From Syngnathus acus (taxonomy: Eukaryota; Chordata; Actinopteri; Syngnathiformes; Syngnathidae): a stretch of DNA of 64,000 nt. The DNA is taken from assembly GCF_901709675.1 (NCBI RefSeq), contig NC_051102.1, forward strand, positions 2,324,912-2,388,911, written 5' to 3'. The notes under the pieces are model-generated. The model did no database searches, had not been told where the DNA came from, and saw only the letters and a list, made by a program, of their open reading frames with translations. Each line of letters opens with the position of its first letter. The stretch's first letter is position 1. The position numbers and the translations under genes are program-made. Positions 32,690-46,530 of this stretch are shown piece by piece.

Positions 32690-34365
32690 TTAAAGACCCT
32701 GACTGCCATCTCGCCCCTCCCGGGTAATCTTCTTAGTGAGAAGAAAACCTCCATTCTGTCGCTCTCTAATCTGGCTTCAGCCTAAATTTACGGTTGCATT
32801 TCTAATGTGGGCCTCCAAAAAGGACTCAGATAAAGTTTGTCGCTACAACAGGAGAATGTATTATTTATTTAGTAAAATGGATGGATGGAAAATGACATGT
32901 GGTACAACTAAATACATTTGCAGGACTTGAACTTGGTTCATAAAAGATATACTTGCATTCACTTTTTTTGGGGGGGTGGTCAATATTCCCCCCCATTGAA
33001 AATAAACGGAAATACCATTAAGAACTTTTCAAATTTAACAAGACTATAATATTGTAAGCCCAACAAATTATTACTCGCTGATAAGCACAACTAAAGTCAC
33101 AAATTGATGACACAAATTAGAATTTTGTGGAAGAGCTCAGTTGTACTACATGTGACACTTTTGCGAGGCACGCTGCAAAAGAGCGTTTTACATCTTTATT
33201 GACGTTCATTCAAATCGATCATTTAAATTGTGCCCGCAGACCTCACAGAAACAAGGCTAAACCCATTCAATTTGTCTTTTTAATACATGCCATATGTCTG
33301 TCTATGGCAGGCTTATACGCAGAGACTCAACTGCACAGCGCCTCATTGGCCAATTCAATAAAGCCGAGACAGGCAGAATAGAGTACTAAGTGATCTCTAA
33401 CAGTCAGCCGTCTCCTGAGTGTTAAATCATGTAAATTTATGGAAGGGCCCATAGGAAATACATATTTACAATACGTTTAGGTAATCACAAGAGATGTGAA
33501 CAGGCCCCGGAGATGAAAGCAGTCAATACAAAAATAGTTTTTATGTGTCATTAATTCCCTCTGCATTCTCCAGTACATCCCCCTTGTACCGCAGTAAGAC
33601 AGTAATCACTCACAATCGCTCAGATAATTATCTGCACTCATCTGTGGAAAAAAAAAAAAAAAGCAGAGGGGGCAAAAAAAACCCAAAAAGGACGAGACAT
33701 CCCATTTTAGCTCCGCCACTTTAATGTTCATCTGGGAGCAGCCTGGCTGTGCGATGTGGATGGGAGTCAGCTCAGTGCTTGGAACAGCTTAATGATAGCA
33801 GTCGCTGGATGACACACACTCCGGCATAGCCCACTCATTAGACATACACACACCTTTTTCATGCTACATTGCCTGGCCAGGAGAACATAAAGGGTCATCT
33901 GTGGTGTGATGGGGAAAAATGAGAGACACCTCTTCGGCGCTCACATTAGAGAACGTTTCACCTCTGAATGATGTCAATGTAAAATAGAGTCGAAGCGACG
34001 CTATAATGTAAACTGCTCGGATAGAGACAGTCATTATGAACTCCTGCCACATTATTAGGCACACATCGAACCTGATGCATTGGAAGCCGTCTTTCACTCG
34101 AGAATGAAAAGACGGTATTTTATTTGTAAAGGAATGTGTGTAGGTGATTTCTCATCCAGTATCTTTATCTTGACAGAAAAGGACAAAATGCTGGCTTTAC
34201 TGACTTCATACAGTGTAAACTTTAGTGACAGACCATTAGCGGCCTCTAGCGAGCAAATAATATAATGTTCTAGACAATATCATTTTGAAAATTTGTAAGA
34301 CTAGGGAAAAAACGAATACATATAGGAAATTAAAATACCTACTTCAATGACTCAATTGAAAATTT

Positions 34366-34660
34366 ATTGCATAAATGCTACCACATTGCAATAAAAAAGC
34401 TAGCTTGTAAAAATATACAGTATATTGTACTTAAGTTAAAAACAACAGAAGTGTACCTAAAAATGCAAGGTAAAATACGTACTGTACTAGAAGTTAAACA
34501 AGATGTACAAACTGTATTGCATAAATGCTACCACATTGCAATAAAAAAGCTAGCTTGTAAAAATATATATTGTACTTAAGTTAAAGACAACAGAAGTGTA
34601 CCTAAAAATGCAAGGTAAAATACGTACTGTACTAGAAGTTAAACAAGATGTACAAACTGT
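34366..34660. repeat. Tandem duplication, 150-bp unit, two copies
   Basis: Copy 1 is 34366-34515 and copy 2 is 34516-34660. They are nearly identical; copy 2 lacks 5 bp in an AT-rich part and has one clear A-to-G difference. Both start ATTGCATAAATGCTACCACA and end GATGTACAAACTGT. This is a recent local duplication, non-coding. Confidence 0.95.
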
Positions 34661-35100
34661 ATTGGATGTCTTAAACTAAAATTTGATTTATTCAGTAATT
34701 CTTTGCATACCACTAGAGGGAGCCGGCGTACCAGTATTGATACTTGTGCAAGACTTTCTTGCTATTTTATTACTGTAACCTCTACTTCTATTGCTCTAAG
34801 GTTGTCCAGTGCTATTGCTCTAATAAACCAAAACCAAACCTCTATTCCAGTGGCAAATACAATTTTCTGTGTATTGTACTTTGTGGATATTGTTGTTACT
34901 GTACTGTATGAAGATACCATTTCTTGCATGAGACAACCCAAATTATTCTCAAATTATTCCCAGAAAGACGCTCAATACTTGAGTAATTCTTTACAAGGAT
35001 TTTACTGACATTCGTTAAATTCACATTCATATTACAAAAAAAAATCATAACAATATTTGTACATTGTAAGTAATTGAGTGTCCAGTCACATAATCCCAAT
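34661..35100. other. Non-coding 3' flank of nsun4
   Basis: AT-rich, no coding exon. It should hold the nsun4 3' UTR, but I see no strong canonical AATAAA on the minus strand close to the stop codon. Confidence 0.4.
34710..34724 (+). promoter_or_regulatory. CTCF-like motif
   Basis: CCACTAGAGGGAGCC closely resembles the CTCF core CCACTAGRGGGCGCC. It lies between dmbx1 and the nsun4/uqcrh/pif1 block. Motif resemblance only. Confidence 0.3.
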
Positions 35101-37426
<2,326 letters not shown>

Positions 37427-37722
37427 TTTTTTAGGTACGTTAATTTTTTCTTTCCGGCATTACCCTACTATGATCTGTAACGTTCCGGATGACATCACGC
37501 AACAGTAGGTGGGACTTTAAATAAATATTCGGTATTCAATTGGATAAAAGCAACATCAGTCAATATATACTGACCAATAACGAGGTTTTTCCGGTGAGCC
37601 CTTTCCACATTTCCTGTGAGTGACCGACCCTTCTGTCCTCGAGTGACAGTAGCTGCTTAATCAGGCGCTCAAGGTCTAGAGTTTTCTCTGGCACGTTTCT
37701 GGACAATTTCAGGGCAGTAGTC
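37427..37722. promoter_or_regulatory. Shared nsun4/uqcrh bidirectional promoter
   Basis: Only 296 bp separate the two start codons, which point away from each other. The interval holds three TTCCGG sites (37453, 37484, 37589), which are ETS/GABP-type motifs; a CRE-like TGACATCA at 37491; and a CCAAT box at 37574-37578. Such elements are typical of promoters of nuclear genes for mitochondrial proteins. Function is inferred. Confidence 0.6.
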
Positions 37723-39330
37723 ATGGTGTTCGAAAGAAAAATGCTCACTAATGGTGACCCCGAAGACGAGGTAAAGAAATAAATTAGAATTTATGCCTGT
37801 AGAGTTGCTCCAAATATGGGTTTATGACTCAACCTACATTACACGTTCATTCACAAGGGTGGTGTTAGGTTTAATTGTTCTCACAGCACAAACGTAAATA
37901 GATGAAACATTAGACGACAATCTAAATGTGTATATTGTTTATTTTGTTGTAGACTATTATTTTCGGGGCACTGCCAGCTACCCAAATCGCCCTTTTTATT
38001 TTTAACATTTTAATGTAATTTGTTTGCTCCTGCTTTAAATGTATCTTACAAATATTCTAATGCATTTCTTAAACACTTTTAATTCCCAGGAGGAGGATGC
38101 CCCTGAAGAGGAAGAAGAGGAGGAAGAAGAGGAGGAAGACCTGGTGGTATGTTCTGTTTCATTCATACTATCTTTTTATGTATCACGATGGGACTCTTCT
38201 CTACACACAAGCTTCTTTCGTGATTACTACTCACCATTTTAGGATTTTTTTTATTATTCACCGATAAACGCACACAAACATTTTAGGGTATTTTCTAAAA
38301 ATCACCGTGAGACCCTGAAAAGTCATTTTCTAGAATCATGTCGCATGTGATTATATAGTTGCACATTTTTAGGACTGGAAAAATGCTGCGGTGTCAAAAT
38401 TTAATCGATCAATCAACAATCAATCGATGATCAAATTAGTACGCAATTACTCACTGTAATAATCAATTAATCATTTACGCCATTGTTTAACTCAGTGGTT
38501 CTTAACCTTGTTGGAGGTACCAAACCCCACCAGCATCATGCGCATTCACCAAACCCCTCTTAAGTGATTTTTTTTTTCTTCAAATTCAAGACATGTTTAT
38601 TACTGGTGCACAAAATGAGCCGTGCATGAACATCACCATGTTCAAAGCAAAAAAAAACAGGGCAATGCATGAACTCAAAACAAATGACATACCTGCAGAT
38701 CAGTGTGACTTCTGCTGTTGCCTTTGCGAGACCAGTTCAGATATGCGTCATCACGAATTTACACAATAAATCAGGTATGTTCGGACCGCCGCAGTGGAGG
38801 CTCTGCCGAACCCCTGAGACCGACTCACCGAACCCCTAGGGTATGATCGAACCCAGGTTAAGAACCATTGGTTTAACTCAAAGACATATGTAAAAAACTG
38901 CTTTTAGTTTAGAAAATGATGAAGTTGATCTAAATAATTTGTTGCATTTACGATTGCAAATTATTTTTTTATCCAATCAATCAAATGGGATATCAGGATA
39001 CTTACAAGTTATCATTGTATTGAATTGTATTCATACACTTTTTTTTGTCCCCTCTAGGACCCCTTAGAAAATATCCGTGCTAAGTGTGCGGAGACAGAAC
39101 ACTGCACACACTATAAGGAGCGTCTGGAGCTCTGCGAGACCCGGGTCAACTCCAAATCCCAAACCACAGAAGAGTGCACAGAAGAGCTCTTTGACTTCCT
39201 TCATGCACGTGATCACTGTGTACGTGTGACACACGCAGAGAACATACCGAAATCATTCTGTGTGTCCTAATGTCTCTTATTCACTTTTTCTATGCAGGTA
39301 GCCCACAAACTGTTCCACAACGTGAAATGA
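37723..39330 (+). CDS. uqcrh: Cytochrome b-c1 complex subunit 6 (hinge protein)
   Basis: Four exons, all phase 0, give 99 residues: 37723-37770, 38090-38146, 39058-39219 and 39298-39330. The protein has a short N-terminus, a long acidic run (11 Glu in a row after DAP), then [16 protein letters not shown], a helical hairpin with [10 protein letters not shown] and [17 protein letters not shown], and a C-terminal [10 protein letters not shown]. The conserved cysteines form the two disulfides of the hinge fold. In mitochondria the subunit helps cytochrome c1 and cytochrome c dock in complex III. It is slightly longer than the 91-residue human protein. The second intron carries a hAT-type MITE. 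A polyadenylation signal AATAAA is at 39624-39629. Confidence 0.97.
38493..38870. mobile_element. Non-autonomous hAT-type transposon (MITE), 378 bp
   Basis: Terminal inverted repeats CAGTGGTTCTTAACCT and, reverse-complemented at the right end, CAATGGTTCTTAACCT differ at one position. The element is flanked by a perfect 8-bp target-site duplication GTTTAACT (38485-38492 and 38871-38878), which is diagnostic of hAT transposition. It has no coding capacity. It sits in the second intron of uqcrh. Confidence 0.93.
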
Positions 39331-39925
39331 TCTATCCAGCAACCACCTGCATCTGTGTGATCACTGTTGATTGTAACATAAGGAGAAGCATACTTGCAAA
39401 TTGGTATTCTATATTAATACATATTGTATGACAATCCCACCATGACTTTCCACTATGTACATTGCATATATTGTGTGAGGCTTTTTGTACATAGAGTAAG
39501 CCCTGCTTTTACGGAGTCAAGATTTCCGAACTTCATTGTCGTCAGTTCATATAGAAAAAGAACCGGCATTTCTGCTCATGCAGAATTGTGGTTGTGTTTT
39601 GTTCCATTTGGACCGGTATGATAAATAAAAATTCTCTTTGGTTACCATTTCACTGCCAGCCACCTTGTTAATTTGCACAGAAAAGAGAGGAGGAGGGGTG
39701 AGAATTCTGAATAAAACGAAAATGTTAAGATCTCAGACAAAAAGTTACTAAGTAAAAACTTTATTTGATGGAAAAATCACAATAAATAAAACGTCAAGGT
39801 TTCAAAAACATTACACTACTGAACACATGATGGCAGTGTGACTCCAAGTATCTCTGGTGGTGGATTCGGGCAAGTGTATTACGAATTTAATAATGCGAAA
39901 ACGTGCAGATGGTGCAGAATTATTC
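39331..39925. other. Convergent 3' ends of uqcrh and pif1
   Basis: The stop codons of the two genes are about 600 bp apart. The uqcrh signal AATAAA is at 39624-39629. A minus-strand AATAAA (plus-strand TTTATT) at 39760-39765 would serve pif1. The two 3' UTRs therefore probably do not overlap. Confidence 0.6.
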
Positions 39926-42900
39926 TCACCAGATGTTCTCTTTGCTATCAACATAGTCATCAATGGTAGTCTGTGGGCACAGAAATTAAATGAGGGTTTT
40001 TTTTCAGTTTAATTTCAATCAAATGTAATTCCTGTGTCTGTTTCAAACATTTAAGTCCCTGTAAAGTGAGCTCATTAACAGTAAATGGAAAAGCTGGGGG
40101 GAAAAATAAAAATGACTTTCTTAACCCACCTGCATCATCAACCTCTCCATCCTCAGCTTCTTGTAAAAGCTAAGAACATTTGGGTCTGCTCTGACCACAC
40201 GGGGATCAAAGTCCATAACCTTCAGACCCTCCAAACTCCGAGCCCGAGACAAAGCCACGTAAGCCTGGCCGCTCTCAAACACACGTGCCAGAGATATTTC
40301 CACGCAGTCCAACGTCATCCCCTGAAATGAACGAAAGAAACACTCATTAAGTGGATTTTTAATTCAATTGTCGATTGGGTGGCCCTGTCAACATGTCTTC
40401 TTCGGATCACCACTCCCCACTTATCTCATTTCCTCTGAAGGGATACTTGTATGCTTTGCCTTGCTTTCTCTGCTGTAGATTAAACATTGCTGACATGGAG
40501 GTAGTGACAAATGAACTCAATTACATTGAGGGTTGTTTCTTTCTCTTTTTTTATTTCATACCAATTGTACTGCAGTCTGAGGCCAGGATATTGGAACGTG
40601 CCATTGAGACAGCAGAATGATTTGTGAAGGCTCACTCGTGGGCACACAGAATAGTAATAAGGAAACACTACTACTATTATATACTGTGAAAATATTTGAG
40701 GTGGATTGATTGAATTATTGTAGGCAAGGAAATCTGTTCAATTTATAGCACCCTGGACGGGTGAACATTTTTGACGTCAAGGACAAGTCATCCGTTTCTC
40801 TTTCCAGACGCTCTTGGATGGCAATGTCTCATTTTTAGCCCATTTTTGGGAAAGGATGCATGAGAAGTTCAAGGCCGAGTTTACAACCCTGAAATCCTGA
40901 GGGCGACAACAAACTTTTATGTCCTGTTGTAATCTGCAGTGATTCATCTTTTTGCGACCATTCAGTCAGTGGATCATAACTAGATTCATTTTCATTTGGG
41001 ATACCGTCACCAGTGATTTTGCACTTGTTACAATTTGGACTCTTTTGACAGGCAGACATGACGTTGGATTCAGATTTATGCCACTGATGTATGAGAAACA
41101 TCTCGACCTTGAATCAAAGTGATTACGTTCAGGTCAGCAAGGACACTGCAATCAAAACAATCTCTTTGCAGACTGGCTTAGAGACAGGAAAAATGTATAT
41201 CATTTATTTGGGGGGGGCGGTAAATTAAATCATTTAAGTAGCTGTGCATCAAGGGAGTCGGGAGAAAAGCAAATTGTAAAATTGCACAATCTAATCCATC
41301 AAAGGAAAATGAGGTCATTCCTCCATCATCTGTGTATAAACTTGTAGCCCACCTGGCTCTTGTGGATGGAAATGGCCCAGGCTAATTTGAGTGGCAGCTG
41401 CTGTCGGCTCAAGTGCGTCCCGCCCCCGTATTTAAACACCCAGCGTTCATGCTTCACCACTTCAGTGACGCCACACAGGAAGCGCACATGTGGGAGTCCT
41501 GAAAAAAAAGGATGAATCAGCGTTTTCTCAAATGAACGGTTTAAAACTGTAAGTTGACTCAAAGACTGGCCTAAGAAAAATTTGTGGTTTAGTGCTTTTT
41601 AAGTTTTAGAACATTTTCAATGTGTGGGTGGATTTAAAAACTTTTCACACAAATTTTGGGAGAAGTCAGAAAAAAGAAAAAAAAGAATCAGTCACCTTTA
41701 ACAAAAAAACACAAAAGCGTGAGACGGGGGAAACATTTTCTCAAAGACATTTAGAAGATTACCTTTGAATGTTCTCAGCTAAGCTTGCAATAATAAAATA
41801 AATGTGTTCTAACCGTGTATTCCAGGCTCAAACGCCGCCACAACCCCTCGGGCTCCGTTCACCAGACCTCGAGTCACATCCAGGTTCTTTGTCAGCATGA
41901 CCTAGACGATGAAGACAACCATGACAACATTAAAACAACAACCTGACATGAACTATCCATTATAATTATCGGCTGGCGTGTTGATAATTGAGAGCAAGTC
42001 AAATTAATACACACTTGAGCTCCCACTTTAAGATGAAGCAGTCTGCTGACAGGGCTGTGCGCATCTATCATCCTCACCAAGGCCGGGTCGCTGTCTACAG
42101 CCTCAAACACTCGCGTTGATCCTGATGAACAAGAAAGCTTATAAATGCTGCTCTAAAAAAGCCAAACTCACCAAACACACACAAAATTTTGCATACAGTG
42201 CCTTAAGATACAAGATTAATTACTTGCATGATGATGCTAATAATTCGTATCTCAAATCATCTTTCCATATTGGGATGAATGAATATACCATTAATCTGTT
42301 CCAGCAACAACAAAAAATGCGATGTTTTGCTGTTAAAATTAATAGCACACTATATACATGAAAACTAAATAGATTGTAAAGAACTAGAGGTTTTTTTTAT
42401 CATAATTACGCCATGACCACATAATTAATTAGATGTGTTGATTTGATTGAAGAGTTTGTCCTTAATGACGAGACATCGGGCCGTGAATGGCTTCGATAGT
42501 CGTATAATATATAATGTCATTAAGTTAGTGGACTTCAAGGCCAAGTTATGTAGTTTTTATTTAGTTTTACTTCCATGGCATGAGTTTCGAAAGGCATCAC
42601 GCTTTTGCCAATTTTCAACAAAAAAACATCAAAAAGGTGCGACAGATGTGAGTAAGCGAGAGCAAAGGAGACATACCTGGCAGCTGCTGTAGTTTGTTGT
42701 CATTGGTGAGCTCCACATCATCCTTGTGCGTGCACAGTCTGGTTGCTAGGATACCATCCCTGTCGATCTGGCGGTAGGCGCTCTCAACTAATTTATTTGT
42801 GACCTCCTCTGTCGCCCTGTGTGAAGTTGATCAAGTCATTCGGCCAAGGATATATTTTCGTATTGGAACCCATTGGGAGAGGGATTCGATTACAAATTTA

Positions 42901-45307
42901 CCTTCCCACCCTTACTGCCTGGAGGAGGGAGATGAAGGTCTGATCTGTTTGTCGCAGCACCTCCGTTAGCTCCAAGTTGACCTGGATGACTTTACGCCAA
43001 CATCTGGCCTAATGAAGAAAAGTCAGTTTTCATGGGCATGGTGTCATATCAGTGCTTCAAATCAGAAGTCTGTGACATAAACCCTATTTCAAAACTGTTT
43101 CATTCGAATTGTATGTGTATTTATACAATTACACACAGCTCCCTTAAAACGTGATGGTGCTTCAGCTAATACATATGGTGCAACTTTCAAACGTCTTAAC
43201 AACAACATCACTGTACCTGGAAACAAAACTTTGCCTTTTCCTTTCCCTTAGAGATAGGAGGCAGCTGAAAGAAATCGCCAGAAATAATCAGCTGGATACC
43301 CCCAAAAGGTTCAGTGGACCTCCTCACTGACCTGTGTGTGCAGATAGAGAGGAAATCTTTTGTGGATTCTAACACATTTTTTTTAAATAGGATATCACAC
43401 ATCATTGTTAATTTAGAGCTATGGATCTTACCTGGCTACAGATTCGAGCTTGTCAAAGAAAGTAGCGTCGACCATGGAGATCTCATCAATGACGAGGTGT
43501 TGACAGTTGGTCCAGTGCCGGAGCACCCCGGGCCTCTGAGCCACCTCGATACACTGCTCCAGTGGGGCTGAGCCAGAGCCAATACCTGGATGCACATCAG
43601 AAGTGCGGGGGTGGTAGATGAGGTGGGTAAGAGGGGCACAGAAATGGACAACAAATTAGAATGGCAGTGTGAAGACAATTGATTGAAAATAAAGATCTGG
43701 GTGGAAGTAAGACACTCCAAAAGGACATTGATTGTCAAACAGTGCAGCTTTTTGTCTAATCCAATAACAGTGCTCTGCCGCCATTTTGTAGCATCTCTAG
43801 GCAATGAGGAGCAGTTTTGGTGGCTCTCGCTCACAATTATAACAACAGGATGATGTCATCAGAAAGATGAAACTCGGGCTCTAACCTGCAAAGTTATGTA
43901 GTGTTGTTCCTCCAATGTGACATGCAGCCACTCCAGTGCTGGCGGTGGCAAAGGTGCTCTTTGGAGGAAGTGACCCAATTATTCTCTTCAGTAGGAAAGA
44001 CTTCCCCGTACCTGAATGCATTATGGAATGGATCTTATCAGCAAGTATTTTCATTTCAGGCGAAATACTGGTGTCACTCTGCCTGTGCACATATTCGCAC
44101 GATGAGAAATTTGAAGTCGTCAATTAACTTAAGAAGCATGTTTGCAGGATATGAGAGGAAGCATGTACATGTAAAGCCGGACTTATTCATACCAGCACTG
44201 CCTGTGAAGAAAACGTTCTTTCCACTCAGTACAGCACTGAGGACAGCAGACTGTTCTTTGTTCAGCTTACGAGTAGGAAGGGATAGGATGGGTTTTTTGC
44301 TGGGGTTGGCTTTCACCTAAAGTAATCAGAAGAAAAACTGAGCTCACATCTCACCAGCTTAGACAGTAAAAAAAAAACATTAATTCATTGTTGAAAATTT
44401 AAGAATAGTGTTTACACGCATGTTCTGACAAGAGGGACATTCTTTTCCGCAAAATGTCCTTCTTGGCCGTGATGCTCATTTGTTGTCTACTGAAAATGAA
44501 AACACAATTGCTCCGGTAACTACCAATTTTGGCTCACTTGTTTTCTGAGTTGGACTGGTCATGCGACATTCACAACCCGAGCCAGGGGTAGTATTGGTAA
44601 TTTGCTTTACAGGGCCATAATCTTCCGAGTCATCATTTGATTGAGTTTTATAAATTCTAACTACTTTTCAAAAATTGTGGCGAGCCTGCAGGGCACATAA
44701 TGATGGACAATGTCAGCTCTGGCCTCAGGGCACAAGATACTGAAAAACGTGTACTCACGGGGCTAAAGTTACAGTCACTCCTTGGCCTTTTGACTTGTTG
44801 TCCCACACCAGTGAGCCTATTAGTGCGGTCCGAAAGGCCTTTGGCTGACACTTTGTTTCGAAGCTCATTGATCTTCTGAATGTCTTTTTGCTGAAGTGGG
44901 CTGATGGCCTCAAAGCTGCGGGGCAGGCCAGCTTTGAGCTTCTCCCGCCCGCTCAGAGTTTTGCTGGACAGCCCGGCCTGGTGTTTGATGCTCAGAGTCC
45001 TCAGGAAGATGCCAAGCTGGTCAGTGGGGCAGTTGGAGATGAGCACCTGGATGTTTTCAGGGATCAGTTTGACAGTGCACTTTCCATCGCGGGCGAACTT
45101 GGTGAACAGTTTGAAGTCCTTCAGCGGATAATTTTGCGGTATTTTCCCATCGTGCACCCGGAGGATGAGCTCCTGGAACTCGTTGCGTCCCAGAAGAACA
45201 GAGGCTTTGCGAATAACCTGCCTCCGGGTGGTCTGTCCTGAGGCGTTCAGGTGCTCTGTCGTCACGCAACACTGTAGCTGAGCCCCGCTGTCCTCTCCTC
45301 CAGACAT
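39926..45307 (-). CDS. pif1: ATP-dependent 5'-3' DNA helicase PIF1
   Basis: Twelve coding exons on the minus strand join to 630 residues: 44759-45307, 44193-44316, 43886-44011, 43432-43585, 43217-43331, 42902-43008, 42677-42816, 42015-42121, 41814-41901, 41353-41498, 40130-40321 and 39926-39970. All junctions are GT/AG and in phase. Walker A GSAGTGKS is at about 222-229 and Walker B VIDEISM at 298-304. [16 protein letters not shown] is motif III, and the late motifs read [20 protein letters not shown] and [12 protein letters not shown]. This SF1B helicase unwinds G-quadruplexes and RNA-DNA hybrids, acts at telomeres, and in many species also works in mitochondria. The start MSGGED aligns with the vertebrate N-terminus; a short non-coding exon lies upstream. 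Length is near the 641-residue human protein. Confidence 0.97.
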
Positions 45308-45318
45308 TGCAGACACTT

Positions 45319-45717
45319 TCTTTAAAGAAATAAAACTATATATAAATATATTTTCTGAATACTTGATTATTCGATAGAAGTGCAAAATAATGTTGACCTG
45401 GATAAAACGCTGCAACTTCTGAAACGAATATCGCCATGCATTTTAAACGTCCTTTATAATGTTGATCTCATCCTAACCCCTTGTATTTGTTAACAAAATA
45501 ATATTTTTTCTAAAATGGTTTTCTGTATTTTAGTCATGCACGTACTGTATTCTATTCAACGTTTGTATTTACAAAGGTGTGCACTTTCCCATGTACAAAG
45601 TATGTAATCTTACATGACGACGCGGCGGTCGTGCTTCATCCAGGACGTCAATGCAACAACAAAACGTAATGTTAAAAAATACAGTTGTAGATGTGGGTTA
45701 AATAAAAAAGGTTTTAC
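45319..45717 (-). other. 5' UTR intron of pif1
   Basis: On the minus strand a donor CTGCAG|GTAAAAC at 45718/45717 and an acceptor TTTCTTTAAAG at 45320 bound this intron. It separates a short first exon from the exon with the pif1 start codon. Confidence 0.5.
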
Positions 45718-45860
45718 CTGCAGGTTGTCCACTCATCCGAGGCTTTCCTCTGCTAAATTCGCGAAACGCCGATTTCAAATTCTCAGCGTGGCGCACTGAG
45801 CCAATCAGATATGGGGGGTGTAAGCCAATCAGCGGGAGGTGATTTAAATATATAGCCAAT
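45718..45860 (-). promoter_or_regulatory. pif1 promoter and first exon, CCAAT/CHR cell-cycle type
   Basis: Three CCAAT boxes (plus-strand positions 45801, 45825 and 45856) are followed in the minus direction by a CHR-like TTTGAA (45774-45779) and an E2F-like TTCGCGAA (45758-45765). The first exon then ends at 45718. Spaced NF-Y boxes upstream of a CHR are the known layout of G2/M-expressed genes. The first exon contains an upstream ATG (45736-45734). Confidence 0.6.
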
Positions 45861-46360
45861 GAAAATGCGAGACGACACCGCGTGACTTGGCCGACCAATT
45901 GTTGACGGCACGATTATTACGTCACAAAATCCCCGTGTTTACGGAAATAGCCACAAAAGGTATTTTTTTGTTTTTTTCATTTTGGGATTTTCACGTTGAA
46001 TCGAATGGACACACATATTCCATTCCAAAGTCAAAAAGCTCATTGAAAATATCTTGGAAACACCACGAAGTGTTATATATATAGTATGTTATAGTTATAT
46101 TCTCTTTCTTCCTCATTTTTTAACCAAATTAAATGATTCCAACTTCAAATTGCTCAGTAAATCTAACATTATCATTCCAAAAATTATTACCATGAGTCTA
46201 TAATGACAAAAATATACAACTCTAGCTTAATCAGCGTGTTAGCCATTCCTGGAAAACCTCCATTTACAATTACAATGTTGTACCACCAGTTGGTTTTAAG
46301 TTGATGACTGTGTACTGATGGTGCATTTATAGTAAACAGTACACTGTTGAACAATGGGCA
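45861..46360. other. Non-coding stretch, nothing recognised
   Basis: AT-rich flank beyond the pif1 promoter. No gene is seen. Confidence 0.45.
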
Positions 46361-46530
46361 CTATCACCCAAAACAGCACGTGACATTTCTACCTCTGAAT
46401 CATAACTTTAATACTCTGCATGTGTTCCAAGTAAGCACCCCCCCCCCCCACACTATCACCCAAAACAGCACGTGACATTTCTACCTCTGACTCATAACTT
46501 TAATACTCTGCATGTGTTCCAAGTAAGCAG
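46361..46530. repeat. Tandem duplication, 92-bp unit, two copies
   Basis: CTATCACCCAAAACAGCACG begins both copies (46361 and 46453). The copies are almost identical over about 78 bp, then a poly-C tract separates them. Non-coding. Confidence 0.93.

Larger units (their letters stand above)
30381..34365. other. Non-coding stretch between dmbx1 and nsun4
   Basis: No exon-like or RNA-gene feature is recognised. Contents are short CA tracts (about 30.96-31.02 and 31.45 kb), a C19 run at 32671-32689, an A-rich run near 33.65 kb, and one dispersed-repeat phrase at 31.6 kb listed separately. Confidence 0.45.
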
